Notes under the pieces: generated by a model
Databases searched by the model: none
Told to the model about the DNA's origin: nothing
What the model saw: the letters and a program-made list of their open reading frames with translations, nothing else
Position numbers and translations under genes: made by a program
Assembly (NCBI GenBank): GCA_037200985.1
Contig: JBBCGJ010000001.1
Span: forward strand, 2,208,756-2,272,755
Length of the DNA: 64,000 nt
Origin: Rhizomicrobium sp.
GTDB lineage: Bacteria > Pseudomonadota > Alphaproteobacteria > Micropepsales > Micropepsaceae
Reading direction: 5' to 3'
Shown here: positions 54,326 through 63,756 of the stretch, piece by piece
Layout: every line of letters starts with the position of its first letter
Position numbering within the stretch: position 1 is the stretch's first letter

Positions 54326-54758
54326 GCCTCTTCCGCCAATCCTACCACTGTCATGGCCCGCGAATGCGGGCCACCCAGTTGGAGCAGTGCTCGATGACGG
54401 ACGAGTCGGCTGTTCTCAACCTGAAGCACGGACGCGAAGTGTCGCCTGGATGGCCCGCATCGCGGGCCATGACAATCGCTTTTGATGCAGCCGCCAATGC
54501 AGAACGCTTTCGAGAGATATTTTTCCCGCAACAAAATATCGTTCGCCGCACCGCACCGAAAAAACTTATCCACGCAGCAAATCCGAATTCCCCGCGTCCT
54601 CCGCGGCTCCGCGTGAATCCTTCGTCGGACAACCGCCTCTAAACGCGCCGCGAGAAAAATTTTCCGCGGGCCCTTGAACCGAGTCGGTCCACGCACCAAA
54701 TCCCTCATATCCCCACAATTGCGAATAGAGGAATTCAAGCGGGTGCGCCGCGCGCGTC
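54326..54758. other. Intergenic region, 433 bp, with a REP-like element
   Basis: Apart from the element at 54349-54474, the rest is gene-poor. It includes AT-rich patches near 54505-54580 (TATTTTTCCCGC, AAAATATCG, GAAAAAACTTATCC). No protein-coding gene is supported. The neighbouring MFS gene ends at 54759. Confidence 0.35.
54349..54474. repeat. REP-like palindromic element, copy 3
   Basis: A 126-bp element whose ends are inverted: TGTCATGGCCCGCGAATGC at the left and GCATCGCGGGCCATGACA at the right. Each end is itself palindromic (GGCCCGC-GAAT-GCGGGCC). Inside is GTCGCCTGGATGG, matching GTCGCCTGGGT in the copy at 43428. Confidence 0.65.
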
Positions 54759-56294
54759 TCAGATCGCTTCCGCGCGTTCCTCACGCACGAAGCAGAGCCA
54801 CACCAGCCCGCCGATCAGGAAGAGCGTGATCGCGACCATGCCGCCGCGCTGGCTCGCGGTCCAGGCGGTCATGAACGTCACCGAGACATTGGCGAGAAAG
54901 GTCGTCGACGTGCCCGACAGCGACATCAGTCCGAAGAACTCCGTCATCTTCTCCGGCGGCGCCAGCCGCGTCATCATCGTGCGCGCATTCGCGTAGCCGG
55001 CGGTGATGAACATCGCGACGCCGTTGACCGTCATCAGATAGATCACTTCCGGCCAGGTGTTGAAGAACGGCAGTCCGTTGATCCGCGCCGCGTGAAGATC
55101 GTAGGGAATGACCCAGAAGATCCGGTCGGGCGCCATCGTCAGGCCCAGGATGAAGAAGAACAGCGTGCCGCCGACGCTCACGAACAAGGCCCGCTTGGAT
55201 CCGAAGCGGTTGTCGAGCCAGCCGCCGAAGAAGCCGCCCACGACCGCGAACACGCTGAGCTCCAGCCCGTATACGATCATCGTCAGCGCGCCCCAATGGA
55301 ACGTGCCCGCCGCATAGATGCCGCCGAAGGTGAGGACCGCCGTCATGCCGTCGTTGAACAGCATCCGCGCTCCCAGATAGTGGCCGACATTGCGGTAGTG
55401 GCGGAGACTTTTGACCGTCCGCCACACCGAGCGCGCGCCGCTCTTCACGGCCTGGCCGACGCCGAGGCCGACGCTCGGCCGGTCGGGCGTGAACAGGAAC
55501 AGGGGAATGCAGAACAAAAGCAGCCAGCCGCCCGAGATCGGCCCCGCGAGCCGCTCGGGCTCGTGCGCCGCCTGGTTCACGCCGAACAGCGTATGCGCCG
55601 GCACGAAGCTCCAGTCGACGAGGCCGGGCAGCGCGAAGAAGATCATCATGAAGCAGAGCATCAGGATGCCGGCGAGATTGCCCAGCGCGAGTCCGAGGCC
55701 CGACAAGGGGCCCACGCGTTCATGCGGCGCGATGGTCGGCAGCATGGCGCTGTGGAACACGGTGGAGAATTCATAGCCGAAATTGGCGACCGCGATCAGC
55801 ACGCCGGTGAGCAGGATGCCGTTCCACGACGCGTGCGGCTCGGCGCTCCACATCGCGAACATCGCGCCCGCCATCAGGATCGTATAGAAAGCGATCCACG
55901 GCTTGCGCCGTCCGCCGACATCGGCGACCGCGCCCAGGAACGGCGCCGCGATCGCGACCGCGAAGCCGCCATAGGACGAGAACGCCGCCCACAATTCCTG
56001 GCCCTTCACCGCGTCGCCGACGACCTGCGTGGTGAAATAGGGCGCGAAGAGATAGATCGTGACGAGGAGCACATAGGGGATGCGGGCCCATTCGAACACC
56101 GCCCAGGCGATCTGGCCCAGCCGGCTCGCGATCGGCCCGCCGGTGGCGGATGTGCCGGCCGGCCGGTGCAGCCAGGCGGCGAGGCCGGTCGCGGCGATCG
56201 CCGCCGAAGATGCGGGATCGCCGGACTCACCCGCGGTCGCCGCTTCATCGTCCACCATACGCGACGCGGATTGCGCGTCATTGGAAGACTTCAC
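54759..56294 (-). CDS. MFS transporter (UMF1/GPH-like)
   Basis: A 511-residue, twelve-helix carrier. Helix 1 starts AWAVFEWARIPYVLLVTIYLF, and FLGAVADVGGRRKPW marks the loop 2-3 signature. It resembles UMF1/Atg22-type or sugar-cation symporters; substrate unknown. The GTG at 56294 has a GGAG site but overlaps the SH3 gene by 17 bp; an ATG at 56258 would avoid this. The N-terminus up to the first helix is Ala/Gly-rich and probably disordered. Confidence 0.85.
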   Translation of the reverse strand: MKSSNDAQSASRMVDDEAATAGESGDPASSAAIAATGLAAWLHRPAGTSATGGPIASRLGQIAWAVFEWARIPYVLLVTIYLFAPYFTTQVVGDAVKGQELWAAFSSYGGFAVAIAAPFLGAVADVGGRRKPWIAFYTILMAGAMFAMWSAEPHASWNGILLTGVLIAVANFGYEFSTVFHSAMLPTIAPHERVGPLSGLGLALGNLAGILMLCFMMIFFALPGLVDWSFVPAHTLFGVNQAAHEPERLAGPISGGWLLLFCIPLFLFTPDRPSVGLGVGQAVKSGARSVWRTVKSLRHYRNVGHYLGARMLFNDGMTAVLTFGGIYAAGTFHWGALTMIVYGLELSVFAVVGGFFGGWLDNRFGSKRALFVSVGGTLFFFILGLTMAPDRIFWVIPYDLHAARINGLPFFNTWPEVIYLMTVNGVAMFITAGYANARTMMTRLAPPEKMTEFFGLMSLSGTSTTFLANVSVTFMTAWTASQRGGMVAITLFLIGGLVWLCFVREERAEAI

Positions 56295-56784
56295 TCGACT
56301 CCACTCCCCAGATGTTGCGCTTGTCGACCCAGCCTTCCGTTCCGGAGGCTTGCACTTCGCAGGCGGCAAGCTCGCATGCCTTGAGCCATGCGACAACGCC
56401 GGGCGCCGCATAGGCGACAATCTTGCTCTTCGGATCGCTGTCGGCGCGAAGCGCTGACTTTGTAAATCCAACGAACAGCACGCTGCGCCGGTCGCTCAAT
56501 TGCGTGCGATGCATCCAGCCGACGGAACCGTCGACGTCCTTGACGCGGCGCCATGCATCGAAGCTCGCCAGGATCTTCACCGGATAGTCCTTGCGCTTGT
56601 AGATCCACAGGATGCGATGCGCATAGGACGGGCCCTGCCGCAGGAAGGCCTGGTCGCGGCGGATGCTGGCGAAATGCGGCTGCACCGCGATCGCCTCCGG
56701 CGCCGCGGCGGCCGACACGCACAACGCGCAGAGCAGCGCCAGGGCGGGAAGAAGGAACCGCGAATCGAACATCCCGCGCATCAT
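56278..56784 (-). CDS. Exported SH3-like domain protein
   Basis: A 168-residue protein with a signal peptide (after MFDSRFLLPALALLCALC). Two SH3-like repeats follow: FASIRRDQAFLRQGPSYAHR with VKILASFDAWRRVKD, and VGFTKSALRADSDPKSKIVA ending GTEGWVDKRNIWG. SH3b-type domains bind peptidoglycan or proteins in the periplasm. The start at 56784 was used; ATGs at 56781 and 56772 are also possible. It shares a leftward unit with the MFS gene. Confidence 0.8.
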   Translation of the reverse strand: MMRGMFDSRFLLPALALLCALCVSAAAAPEAIAVQPHFASIRRDQAFLRQGPSYAHRILWIYKRKDYPVKILASFDAWRRVKDVDGSVGWMHRTQLSDRRSVLFVGFTKSALRADSDPKSKIVAYAAPGVVAWLKACELAACEVQASGTEGWVDKRNIWGVESSEVFQ

Positions 56785-56847
56785 ACGAAGCGCGTCCGGC
56801 TTTTCGAGGGCGGATCGGCGCGCATTGACGCGGCGCAGCAAACCGAC

Positions 56848-57003
56848 CTAGGTTCCCGGCACGCGCTTGGTTTTGGGAACGCGGTTCAATACCGCGGCTG
56901 CCCCCGCAACTGTAACCGGCGAGCGGACCGTCCAACGGCCACTGGGATTTCGATCCCGGGAAGGCGGACGGGAAGCGTTCGAGCCGGGAGCCAGGAGACC
57001 TGC
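56848..57003 (+). ncRNA. Cobalamin riboswitch aptamer
   Basis: The 5' leader shows the conserved B12-box features: TAGGTTCCC opening, GGCTGCCCCCGCAACTGTAA (56896-56915), GCCACTGGGA (56938-56947), CCCGGGAAGGC (56955-56965), and closing GAGCCAGGAGACCTGCC-type end. The outer stem pairs TAGGT with ACCTG. It lies about 160 bp before the BtuB gene on the same strand, so excess B12 should lower its expression. Confidence 0.93.
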
Positions 57004-57136
57004 CTCGCGCCGTCGTCCTGTTTCCGCACGGGGTGTTGGCGGGGACTGCGGGGGAAACCGCCGTGGCGACAGTTGGAGTCGCGCGGGGTCCCGTCTTATG
57101 GGGAATTGTATTTTCACGTCGGTACGCCGAGCGCGG

Positions 57137-57154
57137 CTCCTGAACCCTCAGGAG
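57137..57154 (+). promoter_or_regulatory. btuB: Shine-Dalgarno-sequestering hairpin (riboswitch expression platform)
   Basis: CTCCTGA (57137-57143) and TCAGGAG (57148-57154) pair perfectly around loop ACCC. The right arm contains the GGAG ribosome site of btuB, 6-7 bases before the ATG. This is the expected OFF structure for translational control by the upstream cobalamin aptamer (inference). Confidence 0.65.
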
Positions 57155-57160
57155 AACGCC

Positions 57161-59107
57161 ATGACCAGATCCATTCTGCTTTCCACCGCGGCCTTTGCCG
57201 CATTGTGCCTTCCCGCATCCGTCAGGGCCGAAACCGCCATGACCTCGACCGAAACCGTTGTCGTCAGTGCAACCCGCACCGCGCAGCCGCTGGACGTCAC
57301 CGGTGCGTCGGTCACCGTGATCGACGCCCAGGACCTTCAGGCGCAGCAGACCGTGGTGCTGACCGACATTCTCAGGCAGGTGCCGTCGCTCGTGGTGACC
57401 CGCACCGGCGGCGTCGGCCAGACCACGACCGTCTCGCTGCGCGGCGCCGAGCAGGGCCAGACCGTGGGACTGATCGACGGCATCCGCATCAACGACCCCT
57501 CCGACGTCTCGGAAGGCGCGATCTTCGGCGACGTGCTGGCCAACAACATCAACCGGGTCGAGGTCCTGCGCGGGCCGCAATCGACGCTCTATGGCAGCGA
57601 TGCCATCGGCGGCGTGGTCGACATCATCACCAATCGCGGCGGCGACACGCCCATCGCGCTCAATGCGACGGCGGAAGGCGGCTCCTTCGGCACCTTTCAC
57701 GTCAATGCCGCGGCGAACGGCACGACGGGCGATCTCGAATACGGCGCCGCGCTCAATCTCTTCACCGAAACCGGCACGCCGGCGGCCGATGTGCGCAACG
57801 GCAACCCGGAAAACGACGGCTACACCAATTTCGGCGCCAGCCTGAACACCCGCTACCACATCAGCGACACGGTCAGCGCCGATCTGCGCGGCTACTACAC
57901 CCATGGCCATGCCGATTTCGACGACAATTTCGGCGGCCCGCCGCTGTTCGCCGTCGCCGATTCCGGCGCCAACAACACCAATGAGCTGAAGGCCGGCTAT
58001 CTCGGCATCAACGCCGACTTTTTCGGCGGCATGTTCCACAACCGTCTGGCCGTGATCGCCACCGCCGGAGCGCGTCAGTTCTTCGACAGCGCCTTCGACA
58101 CGATCCATCTGAACTCCGACGATTTCGGCAATGCCGTGCGTGTCGAATACCAGGGCATCGTCGACATCGACCCCGAGGATCAGGTCACCTTCGGCATCGA
58201 AAGCCAGCGCAGCTCGTTCCGCGGCGACAGTTTCTCGTCCTTTTCGCCGCCGTCGGTCACCACCGGTTCCGACACCATCACCGGCTATTACCTGCAGGGC
58301 CAGACCACGCTGTTCGAACAGCTCACCCTCACCGGCGGCGTCCGGCTGGACGACGACGACGCATTCGGCACGCACACGTCCTACAAGTTCAACGCGGCGT
58401 GGCAGATTCCATGGCTGGACGCGACGCTGCGCGGCAATGTCGGCAACGGCTTCAAGGCGCCGAGCCTGTTCCAGCTCTTCTCGGCCAATTCCAACCCCGT
58501 CGACACGCTCAAGCCCGAGACCGCGACCGGCTGGGAAGTCGGCTTCGACAAGGCGTTCTGGGACGGCCGCGCCAAGGGCTCGCTGACCTATTTCGAGCGC
58601 GACACCCACAACCAGATCGACTTCCAGAACTGCTTCTCGCCGACCGACGCGCCGGGCTGTCCGTTCCGCCTTGCCGCTTTCGGCTACTATATCAACCTCG
58701 ACAAGACGCGCGCCCGCGGCGTCGAAGCCGCGTTCGAGGTCAAGCCGACCGACGATCTCGACATCAGCTTGAACTACACCAACATGTCCGCGATCAACAC
58801 CGTCACCCGGCTCGCCCTGGCGCGCCGGCCGCAGGACCTCGCGAGCGCCGTGGTCACCTGGCTGCCTTTCGCGGGAACCAGCCTCGGCGCCTCCGTCACC
58901 TATGAAGGGCCGCGCTTCAACGACACCGGCAACTTCACCCGGCTGACCTCGAGCACGCTGGTCAACCTGTTCGGTTCCTACGACCTGACCGAGCGGTGGC
59001 AGCTCTTCGGCCGCGTCGACAACCTCTTCAACGATCGCACCGAGCAGGTTTCCGGCTATGGCGTGCCGGGCATCGGCGCCTTCGGCGGCGTCCGGGTCAC
59101 TTTGTAA
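57161..59107 (+). CDS. btuB: TonB-dependent cobalamin receptor (BtuB-like)
   Basis: A 648-residue outer-membrane receptor. The signal peptide is 1-23. ETVVVSATRTAQP is the TonB-box region, followed by a plug domain (DVTGASVTVIDAQDL, then GQTVGLIDGIRINDP and RVEVLRGPQSTLYGSDA). A 22-strand barrel ends RVDNLFNDRTEQVSGYGVPG. The riboswitch leader identifies cobalamin as the likely ligand. The ATG at 57161 sits after CAGGAG. Confidence 0.93.
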   Translation: MTRSILLSTAAFAALCLPASVRAETAMTSTETVVVSATRTAQPLDVTGASVTVIDAQDLQAQQTVVLTDILRQVPSLVVTRTGGVGQTTTVSLRGAEQGQTVGLIDGIRINDPSDVSEGAIFGDVLANNINRVEVLRGPQSTLYGSDAIGGVVDIITNRGGDTPIALNATAEGGSFGTFHVNAAANGTTGDLEYGAALNLFTETGTPAADVRNGNPENDGYTNFGASLNTRYHISDTVSADLRGYYTHGHADFDDNFGGPPLFAVADSGANNTNELKAGYLGINADFFGGMFHNRLAVIATAGARQFFDSAFDTIHLNSDDFGNAVRVEYQGIVDIDPEDQVTFGIESQRSSFRGDSFSSFSPPSVTTGSDTITGYYLQGQTTLFEQLTLTGGVRLDDDDAFGTHTSYKFNAAWQIPWLDATLRGNVGNGFKAPSLFQLFSANSNPVDTLKPETATGWEVGFDKAFWDGRAKGSLTYFERDTHNQIDFQNCFSPTDAPGCPFRLAAFGYYINLDKTRARGVEAAFEVKPTDDLDISLNYTNMSAINTVTRLALARRPQDLASAVVTWLPFAGTSLGASVTYEGPRFNDTGNFTRLTSSTLVNLFGSYDLTERWQLFGRVDNLFNDRTEQVSGYGVPGIGAFGGVRVTL

Positions 59108-59126
59108 GCCTCGGACGGCCATGGCA

Positions 59127-59154
59127 GTGTTCGGGGATCGCCATCCCCGGACAC
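59127..59154 (+). promoter_or_regulatory. Hairpin directly before carboxylase start
   Basis: GTGTTCGGGGAT (59127-59138) and ATCCCCGGACAC (59143-59154) form a 12-bp stem with one G-T pair and a 4-base loop. It ends 5 bases before the ATG at 59160 and has no T run after it. It could attenuate transcription or block ribosome binding. Confidence 0.45.
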
Positions 59155-59159
59155 CGCCC

Positions 59160-62100
59160 ATGAGCTTCGACAGCATACTGATCGCCAATCGCGGCGAGAT
59201 CGCCGTGCGCATTGCGCGCGCGGCGGGCGATCTGGGGCTGCGCAGCGTCGCGATCTATTCCGACGACGATGCGACGTCGGCACATGTGAAGGCTGCGGAT
59301 GCGGCGCAGGCGCTGGGCGCCAGCGGACCCGCCGCCTATCTCGACATCGCCCGCGTCATCGCCACCGCCAAGGCCGCCAAATGCCAGGCGATCCATCCCG
59401 GCTACGGCTTCCTGAGCGAGAACGCCGAATTCGCCGCCGATTGCGAGAAGGTGGGGCTGGTCTTCATCGGCCCCTCGCCGCATGTGCTGTCGATCTTCGG
59501 CGACAAGGCGCGCGCCCGCGCCCTGGCCGAGCGCTTCGGCGTGCCGGTCCTTCCGGGCACGCCGGGGCCGGCGACGCTGGAACAGGTCCGCGAATTCCTC
59601 CGCGCGACGCGCGGCCCGATCGTCATCAAGGCCATCGCCGGCGGCGGCGGCCGCGGCATGCGCATCGTGGCGCGCGACGCCGAACTCGAAACCGCCTATC
59701 TGCGCTGCCGGTCCGAGGCCCGTGCCTCCTTCGGCAACGACGCGGTCTATGCCGAGGCCCTGATGCCCGATGCGCGCCATATCGAAGTCCAGGTCGCCGG
59801 TGACGGACGCTCGGCGAGCCATGTCTGGGAGCGCGATTGCACCTTGCAGCGCCGCCACCAGAAGATCGTGGAGATCGCGCCCGCGCCGCGGCTCGATCCG
59901 CAGCTTCGCCGCCAGCTCTGCGACGCCGCGGTCTGGCTTGCGGACGACGTGAACCTGAAAGGCCTCGCCACCTTCGAGTTCCTGATCGACCCGCATCCGG
60001 CGCGCCACGCCTCCGCCTTCGCCTTCATCGAGGCCAATCCGCGCCTGCAGGTCGAGCACACCGTTACGGAGGAAGTCACCGGCATCGATCTCGTCGGCGT
60101 GCAGATCGAGCTCGCGCGCGGCCGCACCCTGCGCGACATCGGCCTCACCCAGGACGTCGTGCCGGCGCCGCGCGGCTTCGCCGTGCAGCTGCGCATCAAC
60201 ATGGAGAAGATCGAGAGCGACGGCACGATCAAGCCCTCGGGCGGAACGCTCAGCGCCTTCGCTCCGCCGTCCGGCCCCGGCGTGCGCGTCGACACGTTCG
60301 GCTATGAGGGTTACGCGACCAATCCGGCCTTCGACCCGCTGCTCGCCAAGCTGATCGTGCACGGCCCCGACTACGCCACGGCGATGACCCGCGCGTCGCG
60401 CGCGCTGAACGAATTCGTCATCGGCGGCGTCGCCACCAATCTGGCCTTCCTGCACGAATTGATCGGGCGCGCCGATGTTCTCAAGGGGCGCGCCCATACG
60501 CGCTATGTCGAAGAGCACACCGCCGATCTCGTCGCCGCGGCGGCGGATTGGCACCCGCAACACGCCGGAGCGGTCGCCGCGCCGCAAACCGCAGACGCTG
60601 CGCCGACGACCGTCGTCGCGCCGGCCGGCACGGTCGCGGTGACCGCGCCCATGCAGGGCAAGATCGTCTCCGTCGACGTGAAACCGGGCGATGCCGTGCG
60701 CCGGGGTGCATCCGTCGCCGTGCTGGAAGCGATGAAGATGGAGCACCTTGTCGCCGCCCCCGTGTCGGGCCGCATACATTCCCTGGCGCGGGCGCCGGGC
60801 ACGGTGGTGTTCGAGGGCGATCCTCTGCTCTTCCTGGCGCCGCAGGAGGTCGCGGGCACCGAAGAAACGCGGGCGGTCGAAGCAGATCCGGATTTCATCC
60901 GGCCGGACCTGGCCGAATCCAATGCGCGCCACGCCTTCGGCTACGACGCCAGCCGCCCCGAGGCCGTGGCCCGGCGGCGCGGAACCAACCAGCGCACGGT
61001 GCGCGAAAATATCGCACAGCTCTGCGATCCCGGCAGTTTCATCGAATACGGCGCGCTCGCCTTTGCGGCCCAGCGCCGCCGCCGCGAGCTCGACGACCTG
61101 ATCGCGAACACGCCCGGCGACGGGATCGTCACCGGGCTGGGCACCGTCAACGCGAAGCACTTCGGCGAGGCCAAGGCGCGCTGCGCCGTCATGGCCTATG
61201 ACTACACCGTGCTCGCCGGTACCCAGGGCGCGATGAACCATCGCAAGAAGGACCGCCTGCTGACGGTCGCCGAGGAGTGGAAACTGCCTGTCGTCTGCTT
61301 CACCGAAGGCGGCGGCGGCCGGCCGGGCGATACGGATTTCCCCAGCGTCGCCGGCCTCGACACGCCGACCTTCCGCCAATACGCCAGGCTCTCCGGCCTG
61401 GTGCCGCGCATCGGCGTCAATTCGGGCCGCTGCTTCGCGGGCAATGCCGCACTGCTCGGCTGCTCCGACGTCGTCATCGCGACCGCGAATTCGAATATCG
61501 GCATGGGCGGCCCGGCGATGATCGAAGGCGGCGGGCTCGGCGTCTTCAGGCCCAGGGATGTCGGGCCGATGTCGGTTCAGGTGCCCAATGGCGTGGTCGA
61601 CGTCGCGGTCGCGGACGAGATCGAGGCAATAGACGTGGCCAAGAAATATCTCGCCTATTTCCAGGGTCCGGTCGCGGCCTGGGACTGCGCCAACCAGAAG
61701 GAACTGCGCCATCTCATTCCGGAGAACCGGCTGCGCATCTATGAGAGCCGCAAGGTCATCGAGACGCTGGCCGACACGGGCTCGGTGCTCGAATTGCGCC
61801 GGGACTTCGCGCCGGGCCTGATCACCGCCCTGGTACGGATCGAGGGCGCGCCGTTCGGCCTCATCGCCAACAATCCGATGTTCATCGCCGGCGCGATCGA
61901 CGCGCCTTGCGCCGACAAGGCAGCGCGCTTCCTGCAGCTCTGCGACGCCTTCGGCCTTCCCATCCTGTCGCTCTGCGACACGCCGGGTTTCATGGTAGGC
62001 CCGGACGCGGAAAAAACAGCGCTGGTGCGCCGCGTCAGCCGCATGTTCGTGGTCGGCGGCGCGCTCAGCGTGCCGATCTTCACGATCGTCCTGCGCAAGG

Positions 62101-62447
62101 GTTACGGCCTCGGCGCCCAGGCGATGGCGGGCGGCAGCTTCCACGCGCCGTTCTTCATCGTCTCCTGGCCGACCGGCGAATTCGGCGGCATGGGCCTGGA
62201 AGGCGCCGCCCGGCTCGGCTATCGCCGGGAGCTCGAAGCCGAACCGACGCCGGAGGCCCGCGAGGCGCTGCTCAAGAAGCTCGCGGCGCAGTCCTACGCC
62301 CGCGGCAAGGCCATCAACATGGCGGCCTATCTGGAGATCGACGACGTCATCGATCCGGCCGACACGCGCCGCTGGATCATGCGCGGCTACCGCTCGCTGC
62401 CGCCCTGGGACGCAAGCAAGCGGCGGACTTTTATCGATACCTGGTGA
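59160..62447 (+). CDS. Single-chain biotin-dependent acyl-CoA carboxylase
   Basis: A 1095-residue three-part enzyme. The biotin carboxylase domain (about 1-450) has GFLSENAEFA, GGGGRGMR and EANPRLQVEH. The carrier domain has LEAMKMEH with the biotinylated Lys at 526. The carboxyltransferase domain (about 600-1095) has GGGRPGDTDFPS, GGPAMIEGGGLG, CDTPGFMVG and AMAGGSF. This order matches single-chain long-chain acyl-CoA carboxylases of bacteria. Substrate is not set by sequence. An ATG at 59121 would place a hairpin inside the coding region. It is 52 bp after btuB. Confidence 0.92.
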   Translation: MSFDSILIANRGEIAVRIARAAGDLGLRSVAIYSDDDATSAHVKAADAAQALGASGPAAYLDIARVIATAKAAKCQAIHPGYGFLSENAEFAADCEKVGLVFIGPSPHVLSIFGDKARARALAERFGVPVLPGTPGPATLEQVREFLRATRGPIVIKAIAGGGGRGMRIVARDAELETAYLRCRSEARASFGNDAVYAEALMPDARHIEVQVAGDGRSASHVWERDCTLQRRHQKIVEIAPAPRLDPQLRRQLCDAAVWLADDVNLKGLATFEFLIDPHPARHASAFAFIEANPRLQVEHTVTEEVTGIDLVGVQIELARGRTLRDIGLTQDVVPAPRGFAVQLRINMEKIESDGTIKPSGGTLSAFAPPSGPGVRVDTFGYEGYATNPAFDPLLAKLIVHGPDYATAMTRASRALNEFVIGGVATNLAFLHELIGRADVLKGRAHTRYVEEHTADLVAAAADWHPQHAGAVAAPQTADAAPTTVVAPAGTVAVTAPMQGKIVSVDVKPGDAVRRGASVAVLEAMKMEHLVAAPVSGRIHSLARAPGTVVFEGDPLLFLAPQEVAGTEETRAVEADPDFIRPDLAESNARHAFGYDASRPEAVARRRGTNQRTVRENIAQLCDPGSFIEYGALAFAAQRRRRELDDLIANTPGDGIVTGLGTVNAKHFGEAKARCAVMAYDYTVLAGTQGAMNHRKKDRLLTVAEEWKLPVVCFTEGGGGRPGDTDFPSVAGLDTPTFRQYARLSGLVPRIGVNSGRCFAGNAALLGCSDVVIATANSNIGMGGPAMIEGGGLGVFRPRDVGPMSVQVPNGVVDVAVADEIEAIDVAKKYLAYFQGPVAAWDCANQKELRHLIPENRLRIYESRKVIETLADTGSVLELRRDFAPGLITALVRIEGAPFGLIANNPMFIAGAIDAPCADKAARFLQLCDAFGLPILSLCDTPGFMVGPDAEKTALVRRVSRMFVVGGALSVPIFTIVLRKGYGLGAQAMAGGSFHAPFFIVSWPTGEFGGMGLEGAARLGYRRELEAEPTPEAREALLKKLAAQSYARGKAINMAAYLEIDDVIDPADTRRWIMRGYRSLPPWDASKRRTFIDTW

Positions 62448-63287
62448 TCAGCCCGTCGCGGCGAACCGCTGCGCCGCGGCCTTGCCTTTGACGAAGATGC
62501 CCGGCGCGTGGTCGACCGGCACGAAGACGCTCGACAGCCCGCGCACCGATTCGGCATGGCCCAGCACCAGCGCGCCGTCCGGCACCAGGACGTCGGCGAT
62601 CTTGTCGAGCACGTCGATCTTGGTCTTGCGCTCGAAATAGATCAGCACGTTGCGGCAGAACACGATGTCGAGGTCGTCTAGCCAGCCATAGGAATCGAGC
62701 AGGTTGAAGGCACGGAACGTCACCATGCGGCGCAGGTTCTCGTGGATGCGCCAGCTCCCGCCCTCCTGGGCGAAATGCGAGACGAGGCGGCGGATCGCAA
62801 GCCCGCGCTGGACCTCGAAATGGGTGTAGAGGCCCTCCTCGGCGCGCGCGATCATCTCGGTGCTGAGGTCGGTGGCGATCAGGTCGATGTTCCAGCCTTT
62901 CGACACCAGCTTGGCGTCATCGAGCAGCATGGCGATGGAATAGGGTTCCTGGCCCGCGGCGCAGGCGGCGCACCAGATGCGCAGGCGCTTTGTCTGGGCG
63001 CGGTCCTCGATGAGGCGCGGCAGGATGAGGTCGCGGAAATGCTCGAACGCGGCCTTGTCGCGGAAAAAGGAGGATTCGTTGGTCGTCATTGCCTCGGTGA
63101 CGGCGCGCGCCAGCGTATCGCGCCCGTGGCGGAGTTCCGCCATCAGGCCGTCGATCGAGCGGAAGCCGAAGCGGCGCATCACGGGGCTGAGCTGGCCCGC
63201 GACGAAGCGCGTCTTGGTCGGCGGCAGGATGAGACCCGACCGCCGGCGTACGATCCGCGAGAGAAAATCCAGGTCGTCTTCCGTCAT
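62448..63287 (-). CDS. cheR: CheR-type protein-glutamate methyltransferase
   Basis: A 279-residue SAM enzyme that methylates chemoreceptor glutamates. The N-terminal four-helix part has SGLILPPTKTRFV. The catalytic part has TTNESSFFRD, the SAM site WCAACAAGQEPYSIAML, and DIVFCRNVLIYF. Its stop directly abuts the carboxylase stop (convergent). It lies 6 bp after the CheY-like gene. Confidence 0.93.
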   Translation of the reverse strand: MTEDDLDFLSRIVRRRSGLILPPTKTRFVAGQLSPVMRRFGFRSIDGLMAELRHGRDTLARAVTEAMTTNESSFFRDKAAFEHFRDLILPRLIEDRAQTKRLRIWCAACAAGQEPYSIAMLLDDAKLVSKGWNIDLIATDLSTEMIARAEEGLYTHFEVQRGLAIRRLVSHFAQEGGSWRIHENLRRMVTFRAFNLLDSYGWLDDLDIVFCRNVLIYFERKTKIDVLDKIADVLVPDGALVLGHAESVRGLSSVFVPVDHAPGIFVKGKAAAQRFAATG

Positions 63288-63293
63288 CTTGCG

Positions 63294-63659
63294 TTACATC
63301 AAGCCCACTTCGGCGAGCTTGGCCTCGATGATGCCCCGGTCGAAAGGCTTCATGATGTATTCGTTGGCGCCGGCGCCCAGCGCCTCGGTGATGTGGGCCA
63401 CGTCGTTCTCGGTGGTGCAGAACACGACGATGGGGCGGGCGCCGTCGCGCTCGCGGCGCAGCGTCTTGAGGAATTCGATGCCGTTCATGTTCGGCATGTT
63501 CCAGTCGAGCAGGATGAGTTCGGGCATCCGGGCGCGGCAGGCGACCAGCGCGGAGAGGCCGTCATCGGCCTCTCCGGTCTCGAACTGCAGATCCTGCAGG
63601 ATGCGGCAGGCCACCTTGCGGATCACGCGGCTGTCGTCGACGACGAGGCAACTTCTCAT
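63294..63659 (-). CDS. CheY-like single-domain response regulator
   Basis: A 121-residue receiver with acidic Asp8-Asp9 (VVDDS), phosphorylation Asp52 (LLDWNMPNMNG), Thr in FCTTEND and Lys in IMKPFD. It is CheY-like and has no output domain. The ATG at 63659 is preferred to a TTG at 63674. Placed between chpT and cheR, it may be phosphorylated through ChpT or a chemotaxis kinase. Confidence 0.9.
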   Translation of the reverse strand: MRSCLVVDDSRVIRKVACRILQDLQFETGEADDGLSALVACRARMPELILLDWNMPNMNGIEFLKTLRRERDGARPIVVFCTTENDVAHITEALGAGANEYIMKPFDRGIIEAKLAEVGLM

Positions 63660-63756
63660 GGCTCGGTTGTCCAAAAAGCGGCCGCAAGGACGCAGCGGCC
63701 CACACTCGATTCCGGACAGAGCCTAGGACGAACGTGTGAATGAGGGGTTTAGAGGG

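Noticed and set aside
56291-59212. 973-residue minus-strand frame opposite btuB
   Set aside because: It would run through the riboswitch and a recognisable receptor gene; shadow only.
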